Assembly: GCA_025765595.1 (NCBI GenBank)
Contig: JAIVFH010000218.1
Coordinates: 1 to 48,108, forward strand
Source of the DNA: Obelidium mucronatum
Taxonomy: Eukaryota; Chytridiomycota; Chytridiomycetes; Chytridiales; Chytriomycetaceae
Length of the DNA: 48,108 bases
Direction: 5' to 3'
The position numbers were made by a program, and so were the translations under genes. Below, piece after piece: positions 1 to 9,005 of this stretch (within the stretch, counting starts at the first letter, position 1; every line of letters starts with the position of its first letter). The notes under the pieces are model-generated. The model saw only the letters and a program-made list of their open reading frames with translations. It was not told where the DNA came from and did no database searches.

Positions 1-165
1 GCTGTTCTATGGTTTACATCCCTTGTGGGGAAAAGGGAGAACTATGAGCTGTTTCTCAAAGAACTGATGGATACAAAAACGGTGAGACCATTCATGATTG
101 ACAGTAAAAGCATATTTTTAACGAGCAAGTCTTCGGCAGAACATGATTCCAAATTTAGAAGTTGA
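1..165 (+). CDS. possible 3' end of a gene cut by the window edge
   Basis: Frame 1 is open from the first base to a TGA at 163-165 and gives 54 residues with ordinary protein composition (begins AVLWFTSLVGKRENYELF). I recognise no domain. It could be the C-terminal exon of a gene lying to the left, or a chance open frame. The rest of the stretch up to the tRNA at 543 shows no convincing coding signal on either strand. Confidence 0.25.
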   Translation, partial: AVLWFTSLVGKRENYELFLKELMDTKTVRPFMIDSKSIFLTSKSSAEHDSKFRS

Positions 166-542
166 AACGGCGGAGTTTTTCAATGGCAAGACCATACGGT
201 GGGGTGTTGCCTGGCGGGTACCAGTTGTTTCAGAACAAAGTCCAATGAGACATCGAAATAAAAAGCCGAAGTAAAATCTGCCCTCGGCCACAATTCTGAG
301 TTGGTCATTGTAAAGCACTCTTTACTATTGCAAGTCAGGAGAGTACGTATATGCAACGGGTTGTGGACGAAAAAGCCTCTGTGTCACTGAAAAGGTTCTT
401 TGGGAGGATATGATTCTAGTTTGAGAGAGATATGAGAAACTAGCTCCATTGATGAGCTTTGGAGTCTAGAGTGTAGTTGGGACACTTGACGGGCGCGCGA
501 TGGTACAAATGTTTTGTTGTACAGAGTCGGAAGGGAAGGCAA
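166..542. other. intergenic, nothing recognised
   Basis: About 380 bases between the possible gene end and tRNA-Arg. Only short open frames are present, and I see no repeats or conserved motifs. Confidence 0.4.
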
Positions 543-614
543 GCCCGGGTAGCGCAGCGGCAGCGCATTTGCCTTCTAAGCAAGTGGTCGTGGGTTCGAT
601 CCCCACCTTGGGTG
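543..614 (+). tRNA. tRNA-Arg(TCT)
   Basis: A 72-nt cloverleaf with no intron. The 7-bp acceptor pairs GCCCGGG with CTTGGGT using three G-U pairs. The D arm is GCGC-type, the anticodon loop CTTCTAA gives anticodon TCT, and the T arm is GTGGG/CCCAC around TTCGATC. A five-T pol III terminator begins at about 616. The decoded amino acid is arginine (AGA codons). It points toward the minus-strand tRNA-Phe, 88 bp away. Confidence 0.95.
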
Positions 615-702
615 CTTTTTCGATGTTTTGACTAGTTTTTGGAAATGATGGAAAGAAATCTTTTCGAGTGTGAAAAGCAAAAAGGGAATAACAATTTTGA
701 TG

Positions 703-775
703 TGCCGCCTGCGTGGATCGAACACGCTACCTTAAGATCTTCAGTCTTACGCTCTCCCAGATGAGCTAAGGCGGC
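703..775 (-). tRNA. tRNA-Phe(GAA)
   Basis: A 73-nt intronless cloverleaf on the minus strand. The acceptor is GCCGCCT/AGGCGGC with discriminator A. The anticodon stem TAAGA/TCTTA encloses loop CTGAAGA, giving anticodon GAA. The T loop TTCGATC is canonical. The layout closely follows known fungal tRNA-Phe. The LINE begins within about 75 bp upstream of this tRNA's 5' end, which may not be chance. Confidence 0.96.
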
Positions 776-849
776 TTGATAAGCGTCTATCCAAAAATTT
801 TTCCAATTTATACGGACAACCTGCGCTTCATACTTTCGCAGGGAAACAA

Positions 850-3621
850 ATGGCCGAAAACAAAACGCATCAAAATACCGGTAAACCTGAAATGCCGGTA
901 ACACCCCAGGCAAACACAATAGAGCAAAAGGACAACAATAGAACCGACGAAACAGAACAGCATAACAACAAATTTACAGGAAAACCTAGCCAAATGAGAA
1001 CAAAACCTGAAGAAACACTGAGAGTGGCGACATATAATTGTAGAGGGCTTACTGATGCCACAATGATCCAGATCTCCCAGATAATAAAGGAGCAGAATAT
1101 TGACATCCTGTTGCTACAAGAAACAAAATGCACAGACAAACAAGCCCAAAAACTGATGCGCGCCTATAACAGTGAATTTAGAGGGCTAACATACTGGACG
1201 AATGCTACAGGGACCACCCAAAAAGCCGCTGGAACTGGAATTATTGTAACAGAAAAGTGGAGCAGACACTACACCAAATGCGAAAAACCAAGCTCAAGCC
1301 TCATATCACTGACACTCACATTCAGAGAAGGAACAATCAGAATAGTCAACACATACTGGCCATCTGATGACACTGCAGAGAGCACAAGAAACACATTAAT
1401 AACATTAAATAAATGGCGGAAAGAAGATAATGAAAAACGCGAACACATTGGAACAATCATTGCCGGTGACACAAATGAGGCAGAAACTACTAAAGACTGG
1501 AAATCAGAAAAAGTGAACACCCGACCTGCAAAACGGAATAGCGTCATCAAATGGCTAAGAGAAGCAAACTATGAAGATGCATACAGAAGTATCAACGAAG
1601 ATGACGAGAAATACACTTACTTCAAAATGGAAGTAGGGAGAATAACACAAGCAAGTAGACTGGACAGTATATGGCTTGAACCTAACCTGGCCAAAATAAC
1701 ATCCCAATGCGAATGCTTATCAGAGATGTTGGACTATAAATACTCTGACCATGTTCCAGTAATTGCAGACATTGAAGTGAAACATGTACTCAGCCCCTCA
1801 ATGAAAACAAAGAAAGAAACTAGAATAGCAATCGATATGGAAAAAATGAATGAAACACACAGAGTGAAATTCCAAGAATCACTCAACCTAGCCCTAAAGA
1901 AAGAGAACCTAATTGCAGAACTAACCGAAGTAACAAACAAATGGCAACCCAGGAAAGGAGACCCAGAGAGAATCCAAGAACATATTAAGATTGCACAAAA
2001 CCAAATGAAATGCAAAGAACCATCCCAAACTGAAAACCTATATGACCTGGCAGGAAAGCAAGAAGTTATGGAAATCCTTGACAGGATTGCGCAAAGACAC
2101 ATGGAACTAATGAACAAGACTGCGTTAGAAACCCTCCCAACTAGAATATGTGGCAAGGAAACTAAGAGAGCACAATTACACAACCCATGGATTGCCCTAT
2201 ACAATGAATTAGAGATGTGCAGCAAAGAAATTAGGAGGTCAGAAGAGGACAAGACAAGAACAATAATGAGGCAACACAGGAAACGGCTGCAAAAAACACT
2301 GAGAAAAACTGAACATGAATGGACCAGACCACAACCGAGCAAGGAAAACAGGGACCCTAAGGAACCAATTAAGACGGAAACAAAAAAATGGCTCATAGAA
2401 CAGCAAAATGAAGTCAAGAAAAAAATGGAACATACAACTGCACAAGCCATCACCCAAATGATCGAAGAAAATGTGGCAGCAAGGAACAACAGGATGAACA
2501 AAAACACAAAGAAATTTCTTAACAGTGTCCTCGACAGATTCCACAAAATTGACCTGGATAGGATTAAAGTCACAGACAAGGACGGCAACAGCCACATAGA
2601 ATTTGACAGTGAGAAAGTCAAAATAGAAGTTGCAAATCAAATGAAAGAATGGTTCCGCATAAGACCAGACAAAGAATTCAAGGAAAAATCCATCTTCATT
2701 GACGCATACAAACCGTTGGACAACATAGATGAAAACATATATGAACCAATGAAAGCCAAGGTCACCGAAGATGAAATTCGCATAGCAGTAGAGCAACTTG
2801 GAACCAAAAAAGCCCCAGGGAACAGCGGAATAACCAAAGAACTCCTGCTAATGGGAGGACAAGAAAACTGGAAACTCATAGTGAAGATGCTGCAAACATG
2901 CGAAGAATATATGGACTCCCCCAACTGCTGGCTGCAAGGAATCATAAACCCAATCCCAAAAAACCAAGAATGGGGAGCAGACATATACTCAACAAGACCC
3001 ATCTCGTTACTCGAAACGCTGTACAAACTCCAAGAAATGATAAAAAAGAACAGACTGGTCCCTATCCTTGACAGAAACAATGTGCTAAAAGGAAGAAACT
3101 GCTCTGTCCTCCCTGGTGAATCCACTGACCCAGTCATACATTGTGTTAAAGCAATCATTGATCACTGTATTGAAACCAAGAAAGAATGCTACATACTATT
3201 GAATGACATTAAGAAAGCCTTTGACTCAGTAAGCCCAAGGGCAGTCATGAGAAGCCACAGAAGAATCAAAATTCCATACTGCTACTCGGCATGGAAATAT
3301 AATACACAACTGAAACTCACGGCAAAAATTAGAACAGCAATTGGCGAGACGGAAAGCATACAAATAGGCACTATGATCCAACAAGGCTCTGTCCTGGCCC
3401 CTATCGAATGGAGAATATTCTGGGACACAATCCTATGCGTCATTGATCAAGAAACCAAAGGTATAAAACTCTCAGCAAATATCAAAACAAGATTCAACGG
3501 AAAAAACTGGGATACCGAAACTATATCAGAAGACATAGCAGCCCTCGCGTTTGTGGACGACACCAACACAATAGCCGACAACTGGAAAGAAGCTGGAAAA
3601 ACAGGCCAAACTGCTGTATGA
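850..3621 (+). CDS. LINE ORF, endonuclease and reverse transcriptase (5' part)
   Basis: A 923-residue frame starting at ATG 850. Residues about 55-330 form an exonuclease-endonuclease-phosphatase domain: YNCRGL near the start, LLLQETK with the metal-binding Glu, GDTNEAE, SRLDSIW and the terminal SDHVPV. These nick target DNA in LINE retrotransposition. A lysine/glutamate-rich linker follows, then the reverse transcriptase with KKAPGNSG, RPISLLE, motif A LLNDIKKAFDS and the catalytic box as FVDD instead of the usual F/YADD. The frame stops about 10 residues after FVDD. The RT sequence continues smoothly in the +1 frame, so a one-base shift near 3590-3620 breaks the polyprotein. Base composition is strongly A-rich on this strand, unlike the neighbouring host genes. 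Confidence 0.9.
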   Translation: MAENKTHQNTGKPEMPVTPQANTIEQKDNNRTDETEQHNNKFTGKPSQMRTKPEETLRVATYNCRGLTDATMIQISQIIKEQNIDILLLQETKCTDKQAQKLMRAYNSEFRGLTYWTNATGTTQKAAGTGIIVTEKWSRHYTKCEKPSSSLISLTLTFREGTIRIVNTYWPSDDTAESTRNTLITLNKWRKEDNEKREHIGTIIAGDTNEAETTKDWKSEKVNTRPAKRNSVIKWLREANYEDAYRSINEDDEKYTYFKMEVGRITQASRLDSIWLEPNLAKITSQCECLSEMLDYKYSDHVPVIADIEVKHVLSPSMKTKKETRIAIDMEKMNETHRVKFQESLNLALKKENLIAELTEVTNKWQPRKGDPERIQEHIKIAQNQMKCKEPSQTENLYDLAGKQEVMEILDRIAQRHMELMNKTALETLPTRICGKETKRAQLHNPWIALYNELEMCSKEIRRSEEDKTRTIMRQHRKRLQKTLRKTEHEWTRPQPSKENRDPKEPIKTETKKWLIEQQNEVKKKMEHTTAQAITQMIEENVAARNNRMNKNTKKFLNSVLDRFHKIDLDRIKVTDKDGNSHIEFDSEKVKIEVANQMKEWFRIRPDKEFKEKSIFIDAYKPLDNIDENIYEPMKAKVTEDEIRIAVEQLGTKKAPGNSGITKELLLMGGQENWKLIVKMLQTCEEYMDSPNCWLQGIINPIPKNQEWGADIYSTRPISLLETLYKLQEMIKKNRLVPILDRNNVLKGRNCSVLPGESTDPVIHCVKAIIDHCIETKKECYILLNDIKKAFDSVSPRAVMRSHRRIKIPYCYSAWKYNTQLKLTAKIRTAIGETESIQIGTMIQQGSVLAPIEWRIFWDTILCVIDQETKGIKLSANIKTRFNGKNWDTETISEDIAALAFVDDTNTIADNWKEAGKTGQTAV

Positions 3622-3667
3622 ATTCCAAGAGGGAAATACGATAGCATCCAACACCAAAAAAGTCAAA

Positions 3668-4867
3668 GTGATTGCCATTAACCCCCAAACGCCCCAATCA
3701 GTCCTGAAATGGGGAGACCAAAGTCAAGTGGAAGTATTGCAAAAAGACCAAAGTGAAAGAATATTGGGAAACTACTTCTCAGCCGACAACTCAAACACAA
3801 GAGCAATTGAGGAAATACAAACCCAAATCCAAGCTATGGTAAACATGCTGAAAGACAAAAGAATCACAGACAAAAGCACAATAATGATCATAAACACGGT
3901 GCTCATGCAGCAAATAAGATACAAATGGCAGACTGTACCGGTCAGCCCAACTGATGTGGAAAAGTGGTTTACACCAGTACTAGGACTTGTCAAACAGAAA
4001 GCAAAACAACCTAACAGCCTACCAACCTCCCAAATGAAACACTCACAGATATATAACCTAATCGACTGGAATGACCTATTTATGTATGACACAATCAGCA
4101 ACTTAATGATTCGAGCAAACTCTGATGACTTGCTTGGAAAAGTTACAAGAATTCGCCTAGCAAACCTGCAAGAAGAACTGGCACTACCTCACTGCCCACT
4201 GGAGACACCGTTCCCAGCAAAAGTGCAAAAAGGCACCCACCACCTTGCGACCACACTTAACAGAATGTTCAGACACCGCATAAGTTGTGAAGCAATTAAA
4301 CACCTCGATCATGAAGGAAAGGAAAAACCGGCCTTTGGGAAGGTAGAAGGAGGAGAAACATCTATGTTCCATGCAATAGACAACTGGGTAACATATAATG
4401 AAGTCAAGACCCACCTTAAGAAGTGGAACATCCTATTTGTGGAGCAGATCCTATGCAGGAACAGTGAAAGAATACTTAGCCAAAGAGAAATGGCCATCAG
4501 GTACCCAGGTTTTAATGCAGGCAAGGAAAAGTGGTATAACATGGTGACAGAGTCACTTCAAAAACTATCAACCAAAGGCAATCCCAGAATATCAGACCTT
4601 GCAAAAAGAAGTCCAAACCCATTTGCAACTGAAAAATCAACAATGAACCTACTAAGCCAAGCTAAAACCCAAGACATAGTCACATGGACAAATGAGAACG
4701 GCAACTCTGAATATGGACAAGTTACAAAGAACACACTCCAAAACTGGCAAAATAACATACACAATGAAGCACCTGAGAGTAATCCCCTTAGAAACATGCC
4801 GAAACATAAACCCAGGAGGGAACTGGGAAGGAAACAACACACAAATTGGATCATGTTGGGAAAGTGA
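3668..4867 (+). CDS. LINE ORF, RT thumb and connector (frame +1)
   Basis: A 399-residue open frame continuing the reverse transcriptase after the first frame break. Sensible RT sequence can be read in this frame from about 3592, upstream of the first ATG at 3668. It holds the thumb and a long connector rich in basic residues and Trp/Asn, with no separate catalytic motif. Its end overlaps the next frame (4692-7004), and protein-like sequence passes to that frame near 4790-4830, which implies a second +1 change. It is unlikely to be an independent gene and is best read as the middle of one broken or frameshifted LINE product. Confidence 0.75.
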   Translation: MIAINPQTPQSVLKWGDQSQVEVLQKDQSERILGNYFSADNSNTRAIEEIQTQIQAMVNMLKDKRITDKSTIMIINTVLMQQIRYKWQTVPVSPTDVEKWFTPVLGLVKQKAKQPNSLPTSQMKHSQIYNLIDWNDLFMYDTISNLMIRANSDDLLGKVTRIRLANLQEELALPHCPLETPFPAKVQKGTHHLATTLNRMFRHRISCEAIKHLDHEGKEKPAFGKVEGGETSMFHAIDNWVTYNEVKTHLKKWNILFVEQILCRNSERILSQREMAIRYPGFNAGKEKWYNMVTESLQKLSTKGNPRISDLAKRSPNPFATEKSTMNLLSQAKTQDIVTWTNENGNSEYGQVTKNTLQNWQNNIHNEAPESNPLRNMPKHKPRRELGRKQHTNWIMLGK

Positions 4868-7004
4868 ATGCCCTGGATGGCAAGGAAACACCTGCACACT
4901 CAAATGGACTGGAGAAATCCAAAGAAAGGAAGCAGAAAATAAGGGGACCCACTCGGTAGTCACCATAAATGAAAACGAACAAGATATGGAACTTAAAATT
5001 GACATCTGGGAAATACAACAAACTAGAATGAAAGAAAAGCTATTGGATCTTCAAGAGGTGGAAGAATCAAGCACCAAAAGGAACCTACCATGGAGAGCCG
5101 GAACATATGGAAACAATAGAAATGACGGTGCAAAGAGAGCAGAAAAGTACTTTAAGTGCAGCGATGAAAAAACACTGGAAGCCATTGGGACCAGAATTAG
5201 CAACTGTCTGAACAACACATATGATAACATCTACACTGATGGATCACTGAAAACCATCAATGGAGCCCCAAGCATAGCAGGATCGGTATTCGTCAGAGAC
5301 GGCGCCAGCAGCGGCAGACAAGTGAACTTCAAACTGGAAGGAAATGCACACTCGACAAACCCGGAACACATGGCCCTGAATGCAGCACTAATTGGATGCG
5401 GGGACTTCTCAAACACGATCAATATTGATAACATGACAGTAATCTCGACCTACAATAGACTAAAAGAACTCAACTTTAACATACACCCCAGAGAACTGAA
5501 CAAGAAAACAAATGTTATGTCCACTGCAATCACATGTGAAATCATGAAGGAAAGAAGCAGAGAAGGAATGACACAACTCCCTGAGGTGAAACATGTAAAA
5601 GGACACAGCGGGGAATTAGGCAATGAACAAGCTGACAAGGATGCCAACAAAGGACACATGGCGCCACTGCTCACACAAAACACCCACGCGCAATCAAACA
5701 TAAAATTCATCCTAAAGGCAGACGGGAATATCATCGAAGGAGCATACAGAAACAACCTAAAAGAAATAACCAAAATAGCAGCACACCTGGAATGGATAGA
5801 CCAACCAAAACATAGACACATCAAAGAAATCCAGGAGTTGGTAGACCTGGGTCTTACCTTCACTGTAATCCAATGTGGACACAAAACAACCTCACTATTC
5901 ACCAGTGAAAACCTCAGTCACTATAGGAAATACCTAATAAATGCAACACATAGGCAACTACCAACCCAAAAAGAAATGCGAAGAAGACATCAAGACCTCT
6001 ACCCCGATGGATGCTGTAGAGTATGCCTCTCAGATGAGGAAGAAACAAATGAGCACCTATGGAACTGCCCAGTAATGAAAGAAATCAGAGGAGAAATCAT
6101 GACTAACTTCATCGAAAACCTTAGTAAAAGGATTGAAGAGGAGTGCCAAAAGGAAAGCAAGGAGAAACCACAACAACCCAGTAACCCTGACGGGGGCATC
6201 CAACCAACTCTAATACCAACGCGAAGCAACCCGAAAGGAGAAATTGAGAAAGAAAGTAATCTGACACTAGAGGAAATAAAGACCAAACTGGAGAAGTGGT
6301 TCAGAAACTGGATGGGGCAACCAACAAACCAATACATGGCAGAAGACATGAACCCAATAAACTCCAATACAGACAGATTCTCATTCGAACAGGTTGCAGG
6401 ATATGGACTTATACCAGAGATAACCCACGAATGCATCAAAAAATGTGGAGTACAGAAGGCGGAAAGTGTCAGAAGAATTATTGTACAAGCATGGAAAGAC
6501 CTGAGATACGAAGTAAAAGAGAAAATCTGGAAATACCGCAACGAAAAGACGATTGAATTTGAACTTGCCTGCGGAATCACTGAGAAAGACAAAACCAAGA
6601 GGAAAGATAAAAACCCCAGAAAAGAGGGACCCAAAAACAAAACTGAAAGGAACAATGAACCAAGAACAACCAAAAACACAAAGATCAAAAGTGAAACCAT
6701 ATGTCAACTATGCGAGGGGATAATGGACGCAACAGGAAACCATGAATGCTCAGGAAGAATGGGGAGAATTAAAAAAGCAATCAAAACGCTAATGGAAGAC
6801 AGAAAAGGAACCAAGAAAATACAGCCTGGATGGACAACAACATCTAGCAGATACATGAACGCATACGTCAGGAATGATGATTTCGAATACAAACCAAAAA
6901 AACACCACGTGCCAGGAAAGAAATCGAAAACTGACAGGAGCAGACAGAAAAACAAAAGAAGGAAATGCATGGAGAAGAAAAGGAAATTGAAAAGAAACAA
7001 CTGA
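4692..7004 (+). CDS. LINE ORF, RNase H and zinc knuckle
   Basis: A 770-residue frame whose reliable part begins near 4800. An RNase H domain is clear at residues about 175-320: YTDGSL with the first Asp, an acidic residue in NPEHMALNAAL, and the end motif VKGHSGELGNEQADKDA. It would remove the RNA template during second-strand synthesis. Downstream is CRVCLSDEEETNEHLWNC, a Cys/His zinc-binding motif common after LINE RNase H domains. Another pair, CQLCEGIMDATGNHEC, lies near residue 675. The C-terminus is very lysine/arginine-rich. The RNase H motifs are complete, so any inactivation of this copy lies in the frame breaks. Confidence 0.88.
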   Translation: MRTATLNMDKLQRTHSKTGKITYTMKHLRVIPLETCRNINPGGNWEGNNTQIGSCWESECPGWQGNTCTLKWTGEIQRKEAENKGTHSVVTINENEQDMELKIDIWEIQQTRMKEKLLDLQEVEESSTKRNLPWRAGTYGNNRNDGAKRAEKYFKCSDEKTLEAIGTRISNCLNNTYDNIYTDGSLKTINGAPSIAGSVFVRDGASSGRQVNFKLEGNAHSTNPEHMALNAALIGCGDFSNTINIDNMTVISTYNRLKELNFNIHPRELNKKTNVMSTAITCEIMKERSREGMTQLPEVKHVKGHSGELGNEQADKDANKGHMAPLLTQNTHAQSNIKFILKADGNIIEGAYRNNLKEITKIAAHLEWIDQPKHRHIKEIQELVDLGLTFTVIQCGHKTTSLFTSENLSHYRKYLINATHRQLPTQKEMRRRHQDLYPDGCCRVCLSDEEETNEHLWNCPVMKEIRGEIMTNFIENLSKRIEEECQKESKEKPQQPSNPDGGIQPTLIPTRSNPKGEIEKESNLTLEEIKTKLEKWFRNWMGQPTNQYMAEDMNPINSNTDRFSFEQVAGYGLIPEITHECIKKCGVQKAESVRRIIVQAWKDLRYEVKEKIWKYRNEKTIEFELACGITEKDKTKRKDKNPRKEGPKNKTERNNEPRTTKNTKIKSETICQLCEGIMDATGNHECSGRMGRIKKAIKTLMEDRKGTKKIQPGWTTTSSRYMNAYVRNDDFEYKPKKHHVPGKKSKTDRSRQKNKRRKCMEKKRKLKRNN

Positions 7005-7405
7005 AAAGGAAACTGGAAGAACTACAAGAATATGAAGACAGAGCATTCAAAGAGCTAAGAAAAGGGAAAACGACATTGGAAGAAATCAGCCATGACATAG
7101 CAAGGGAAAGACAAAGACTAGAAATTCCTGACGGAGATGTGGACATGGGACTGGTATCCCTACAAATACTCAAGGGACGGCAACAAGAGTGGACCTATCC
7201 AGAGGGGGGTCCACCAACACAAGGATCAAGCAAGCAGCAAGGGGACCAAAACCCCACAAGCAAGAGACATATGGTGGAAGGGAGGCCAGATGGGGGCTCT
7301 CTTTTTTCCCCACAGGGGTTTTTGATAACGAGGCCCCCGATAGGCGTGGAAGCTCAAGAGGAGCTGAGGGATGGGAGTGGAGAAAGTGGGATTGTTGCAG
7401 ATTAG
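6965..7405 (+). CDS. LINE 3' ORF, short coiled-coil protein or tail
   Basis: A 146-residue frame starting with ATG 6965 and overlapping the end of the RNase H frame by 40 bases (a -1 shift from it). The first half is a charged Lys/Glu heptad-like stretch likely to form a coiled coil; the second half is Gly/Pro/Gln-rich. It may be a separate small product or the true C-terminus of the LINE polyprotein after another frame change. No known domain is seen. Confidence 0.45.
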   Translation: MHGEEKEIEKKQLKRKLEELQEYEDRAFKELRKGKTTLEEISHDIARERQRLEIPDGDVDMGLVSLQILKGRQQEWTYPEGGPPTQGSSKQQGDQNPTSKRHMVEGRPDGGSLFSPQGFLITRPPIGVEAQEELRDGSGESGIVAD

Positions 7406-7462
7406 GGGTACACAACATAGGTGGAAACTCAAGACGAGTTGGAGGATGGGAGCGGGGAAGTG
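7346..7462 (+). repeat. two imperfect direct repeats at the LINE 3' end
   Basis: A unit of about 43 nt beginning GTGGAAGCTCAAGAGGAGCT (7346) recurs at 7421 as GTGGAAACTCAAGACGAGTT. Both continue through a GGATGGGAG block. They lie in the LINE 3' region, where such repeats are known in several LINE clades as RT recognition structures; that role is only inferred here. Confidence 0.6.
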
Positions 7463-7796
7463 AGTGTGATAGTAGACGGGGGGTCTACAAGGGGGGTTAG
7501 GTGGAAATCACTCGTAATCCGGAGTATGAGGCCGGGCCTTACTAATCAATCCGAGTAATTGGGGGGAAAATAGTAGTTCGACAAGTGTTTATTACAAAAT
7601 ACATTTCATACCAAAAAAAAAAAAAAAGCGTGTCAGACCCCGTTTTGTTGAAGAAACCGAGTATAGAGGCAGAGCTTCGATTCAAAATGGAGGGGCTAAA
7701 ACGGATGCGGTTGGCAACCTAGAAACCCACTGGTGGCAACATTTGGAGATTCAATGTGCAAATCACGAGTGTAGAAATTTTTTCTATTTTTAGAGG

Positions 7797-8897
7797 ATGT
7801 CCACAACCAATATGCAAGTGCAATGTGCTTCTTACTTCACCTATGATTCAGCTGTCGACACTGACTGTGCTAGTGCAAGTGCCTTTGCCACTGCCATTCT
7901 GTGCAAGCCTGTGGCTTCATGCACTTCGGTCGCTCAAGAGACCTGCAAGGCAACGGCACAAACAGGAACCTTTACATCCAGTTTCTGCACCTCGATTTCG
8001 TTGGATGCCAGCAGTGCTCTTTCGCTTCCAGCAAGTACGGTGACCAACTTTGCAAATCTGTTCTCGGCTGCTTCCGTTGCCGCATATGCGTCTGACACTT
8101 GTCAAGGCCAGCCAACCGCTGGCGGCTTGTTTGCTCTCGGCCAGTGCAGTCCCAGTCCCTACAATGATGGAACCTGGGGCATTGTCAACGCTGATTTGGC
8201 CAATAATCTTTACTATGATGGATACTCTGACTCCAATTGCGATACCTATGTCGACACCAAAGTTTTGAGTAAGCCAGGATCCACCTGCGTGAACAAGGTT
8301 TCTGCGAAGGTTCTCAAATCTGGGGGTGCACGGACAGTGTTTTTCTACAGCGACACCTGTTCCACAGTCTCTCGCATTATTCAAAGTACTCTCTATGGAG
8401 CCTGCAGCACACAAACTTCTTGTTCCCAATCCCGCCCTTCGATGGTATCCCGCAAGACTGTCAGCTGCCAGGCCAGCAACCCGCTTGAATACAACATTGA
8501 AGATGTGGCTAAAACTACATTTGGATCCAAGCCGTACGCTCTCATTAATGGATACTCTGATAAGGCGTGTCAAACCGCTGGACCCACCTATAGGTCGGCG
8601 GTTGTTTTGGACTCATGCTATGCTTCTACTTCGAATGGTTCCACTATTTACACACAAGCTGCAAATGGCTCTCTGGTTTATTCCCATTACAGTGATCTTA
8701 AATGCGCTGGTGTTTTGCAAGACCGTCAAAGTTACTCAGGTGCTTGTGATGCCTATGCAAAAATTTCTTTGGTCAATGTCAAGAACCCTCTCGCGACTGG
8801 TGCTGTTGCGTCCACTACAAAAACGTCCAATGGAATTTCTTCGACTTTTGCGTTCGCAAGTGGCATTTTGCTTGTTGCCGGTATTTGGTTGATGTAA
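7797..8897 (+). CDS. Cys-rich surface protein, GPI-anchor-like C-terminus
   Basis: 366 residues from ATG 7797. The protein is Ser/Thr/Ala-rich with many cysteines and four copies of a Tyr-Ser-Asp-x-x-Cys motif (YSDSNC, YSDTCS, YSDKAC, YSDLKC), suggesting tandem disulfide modules. The last 21 residues are hydrophobic (GISSTFAFASGILLVAGIWLM) after a Ser/Thr/Asn stretch, as in a GPI-anchor signal. No signal peptide follows this ATG. A pyrimidine tract ending TTTTTAG lies immediately upstream at 7783-7793, in frame, so a 5' exon with the signal may be missing, perhaps separated by the LINE that ends 170 bp upstream. It is related in motif and start (MS-x-T) to the minus-strand gene at 13085-14110. 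Function unknown. Confidence 0.8.
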   Translation: MSTTNMQVQCASYFTYDSAVDTDCASASAFATAILCKPVASCTSVAQETCKATAQTGTFTSSFCTSISLDASSALSLPASTVTNFANLFSAASVAAYASDTCQGQPTAGGLFALGQCSPSPYNDGTWGIVNADLANNLYYDGYSDSNCDTYVDTKVLSKPGSTCVNKVSAKVLKSGGARTVFFYSDTCSTVSRIIQSTLYGACSTQTSCSQSRPSMVSRKTVSCQASNPLEYNIEDVAKTTFGSKPYALINGYSDKACQTAGPTYRSAVVLDSCYASTSNGSTIYTQAANGSLVYSHYSDLKCAGVLQDRQSYSGACDAYAKISLVNVKNPLATGAVASTTKTSNGISSTFAFASGILLVAGIWLM

Positions 8898-9005
8898 AAA
8901 AGGTTGTTTGCCGGGTTTTTGTTTTTTACCACTTTTTTTTGTTTCAAACGTATCTTGCATGTGGAGATAATGAAGAATGAATACATTGATAGATTATTAA
9001 ATTTC

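Larger units (their letters stand above)
786..7627 (+). mobile_element. non-LTR retrotransposon (LINE) with EN, RT and RNase H
   Basis: Coding capacity runs from 850 to about 7405 in the order apurinic-type endonuclease, reverse transcriptase, RNase H, zinc knuckle, coiled-coil tail. It is followed by a short 3' untranslated region and a 15-A tail at 7613-7627. The order EN-RT-RNH is that of the I/Tad1 group of LINEs. The 5' end is not precisely visible: a short AAGCGT at 781-786 recurs just after the tail (7626-7631) and is a weak candidate for a target-site duplication. The element lies directly upstream of tRNA-Phe. The coding region is split by at least two frame changes, so this copy is probably not autonomous unless the shifts are programmed. 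Confidence 0.9.

Noticed and set aside
1734..3158. Long hydrophobic minus-strand frames across the LINE
   Set aside because: They are the complement of A-rich coding sequence, which reads as Phe/Leu/Ser-rich pseudo-membrane protein.
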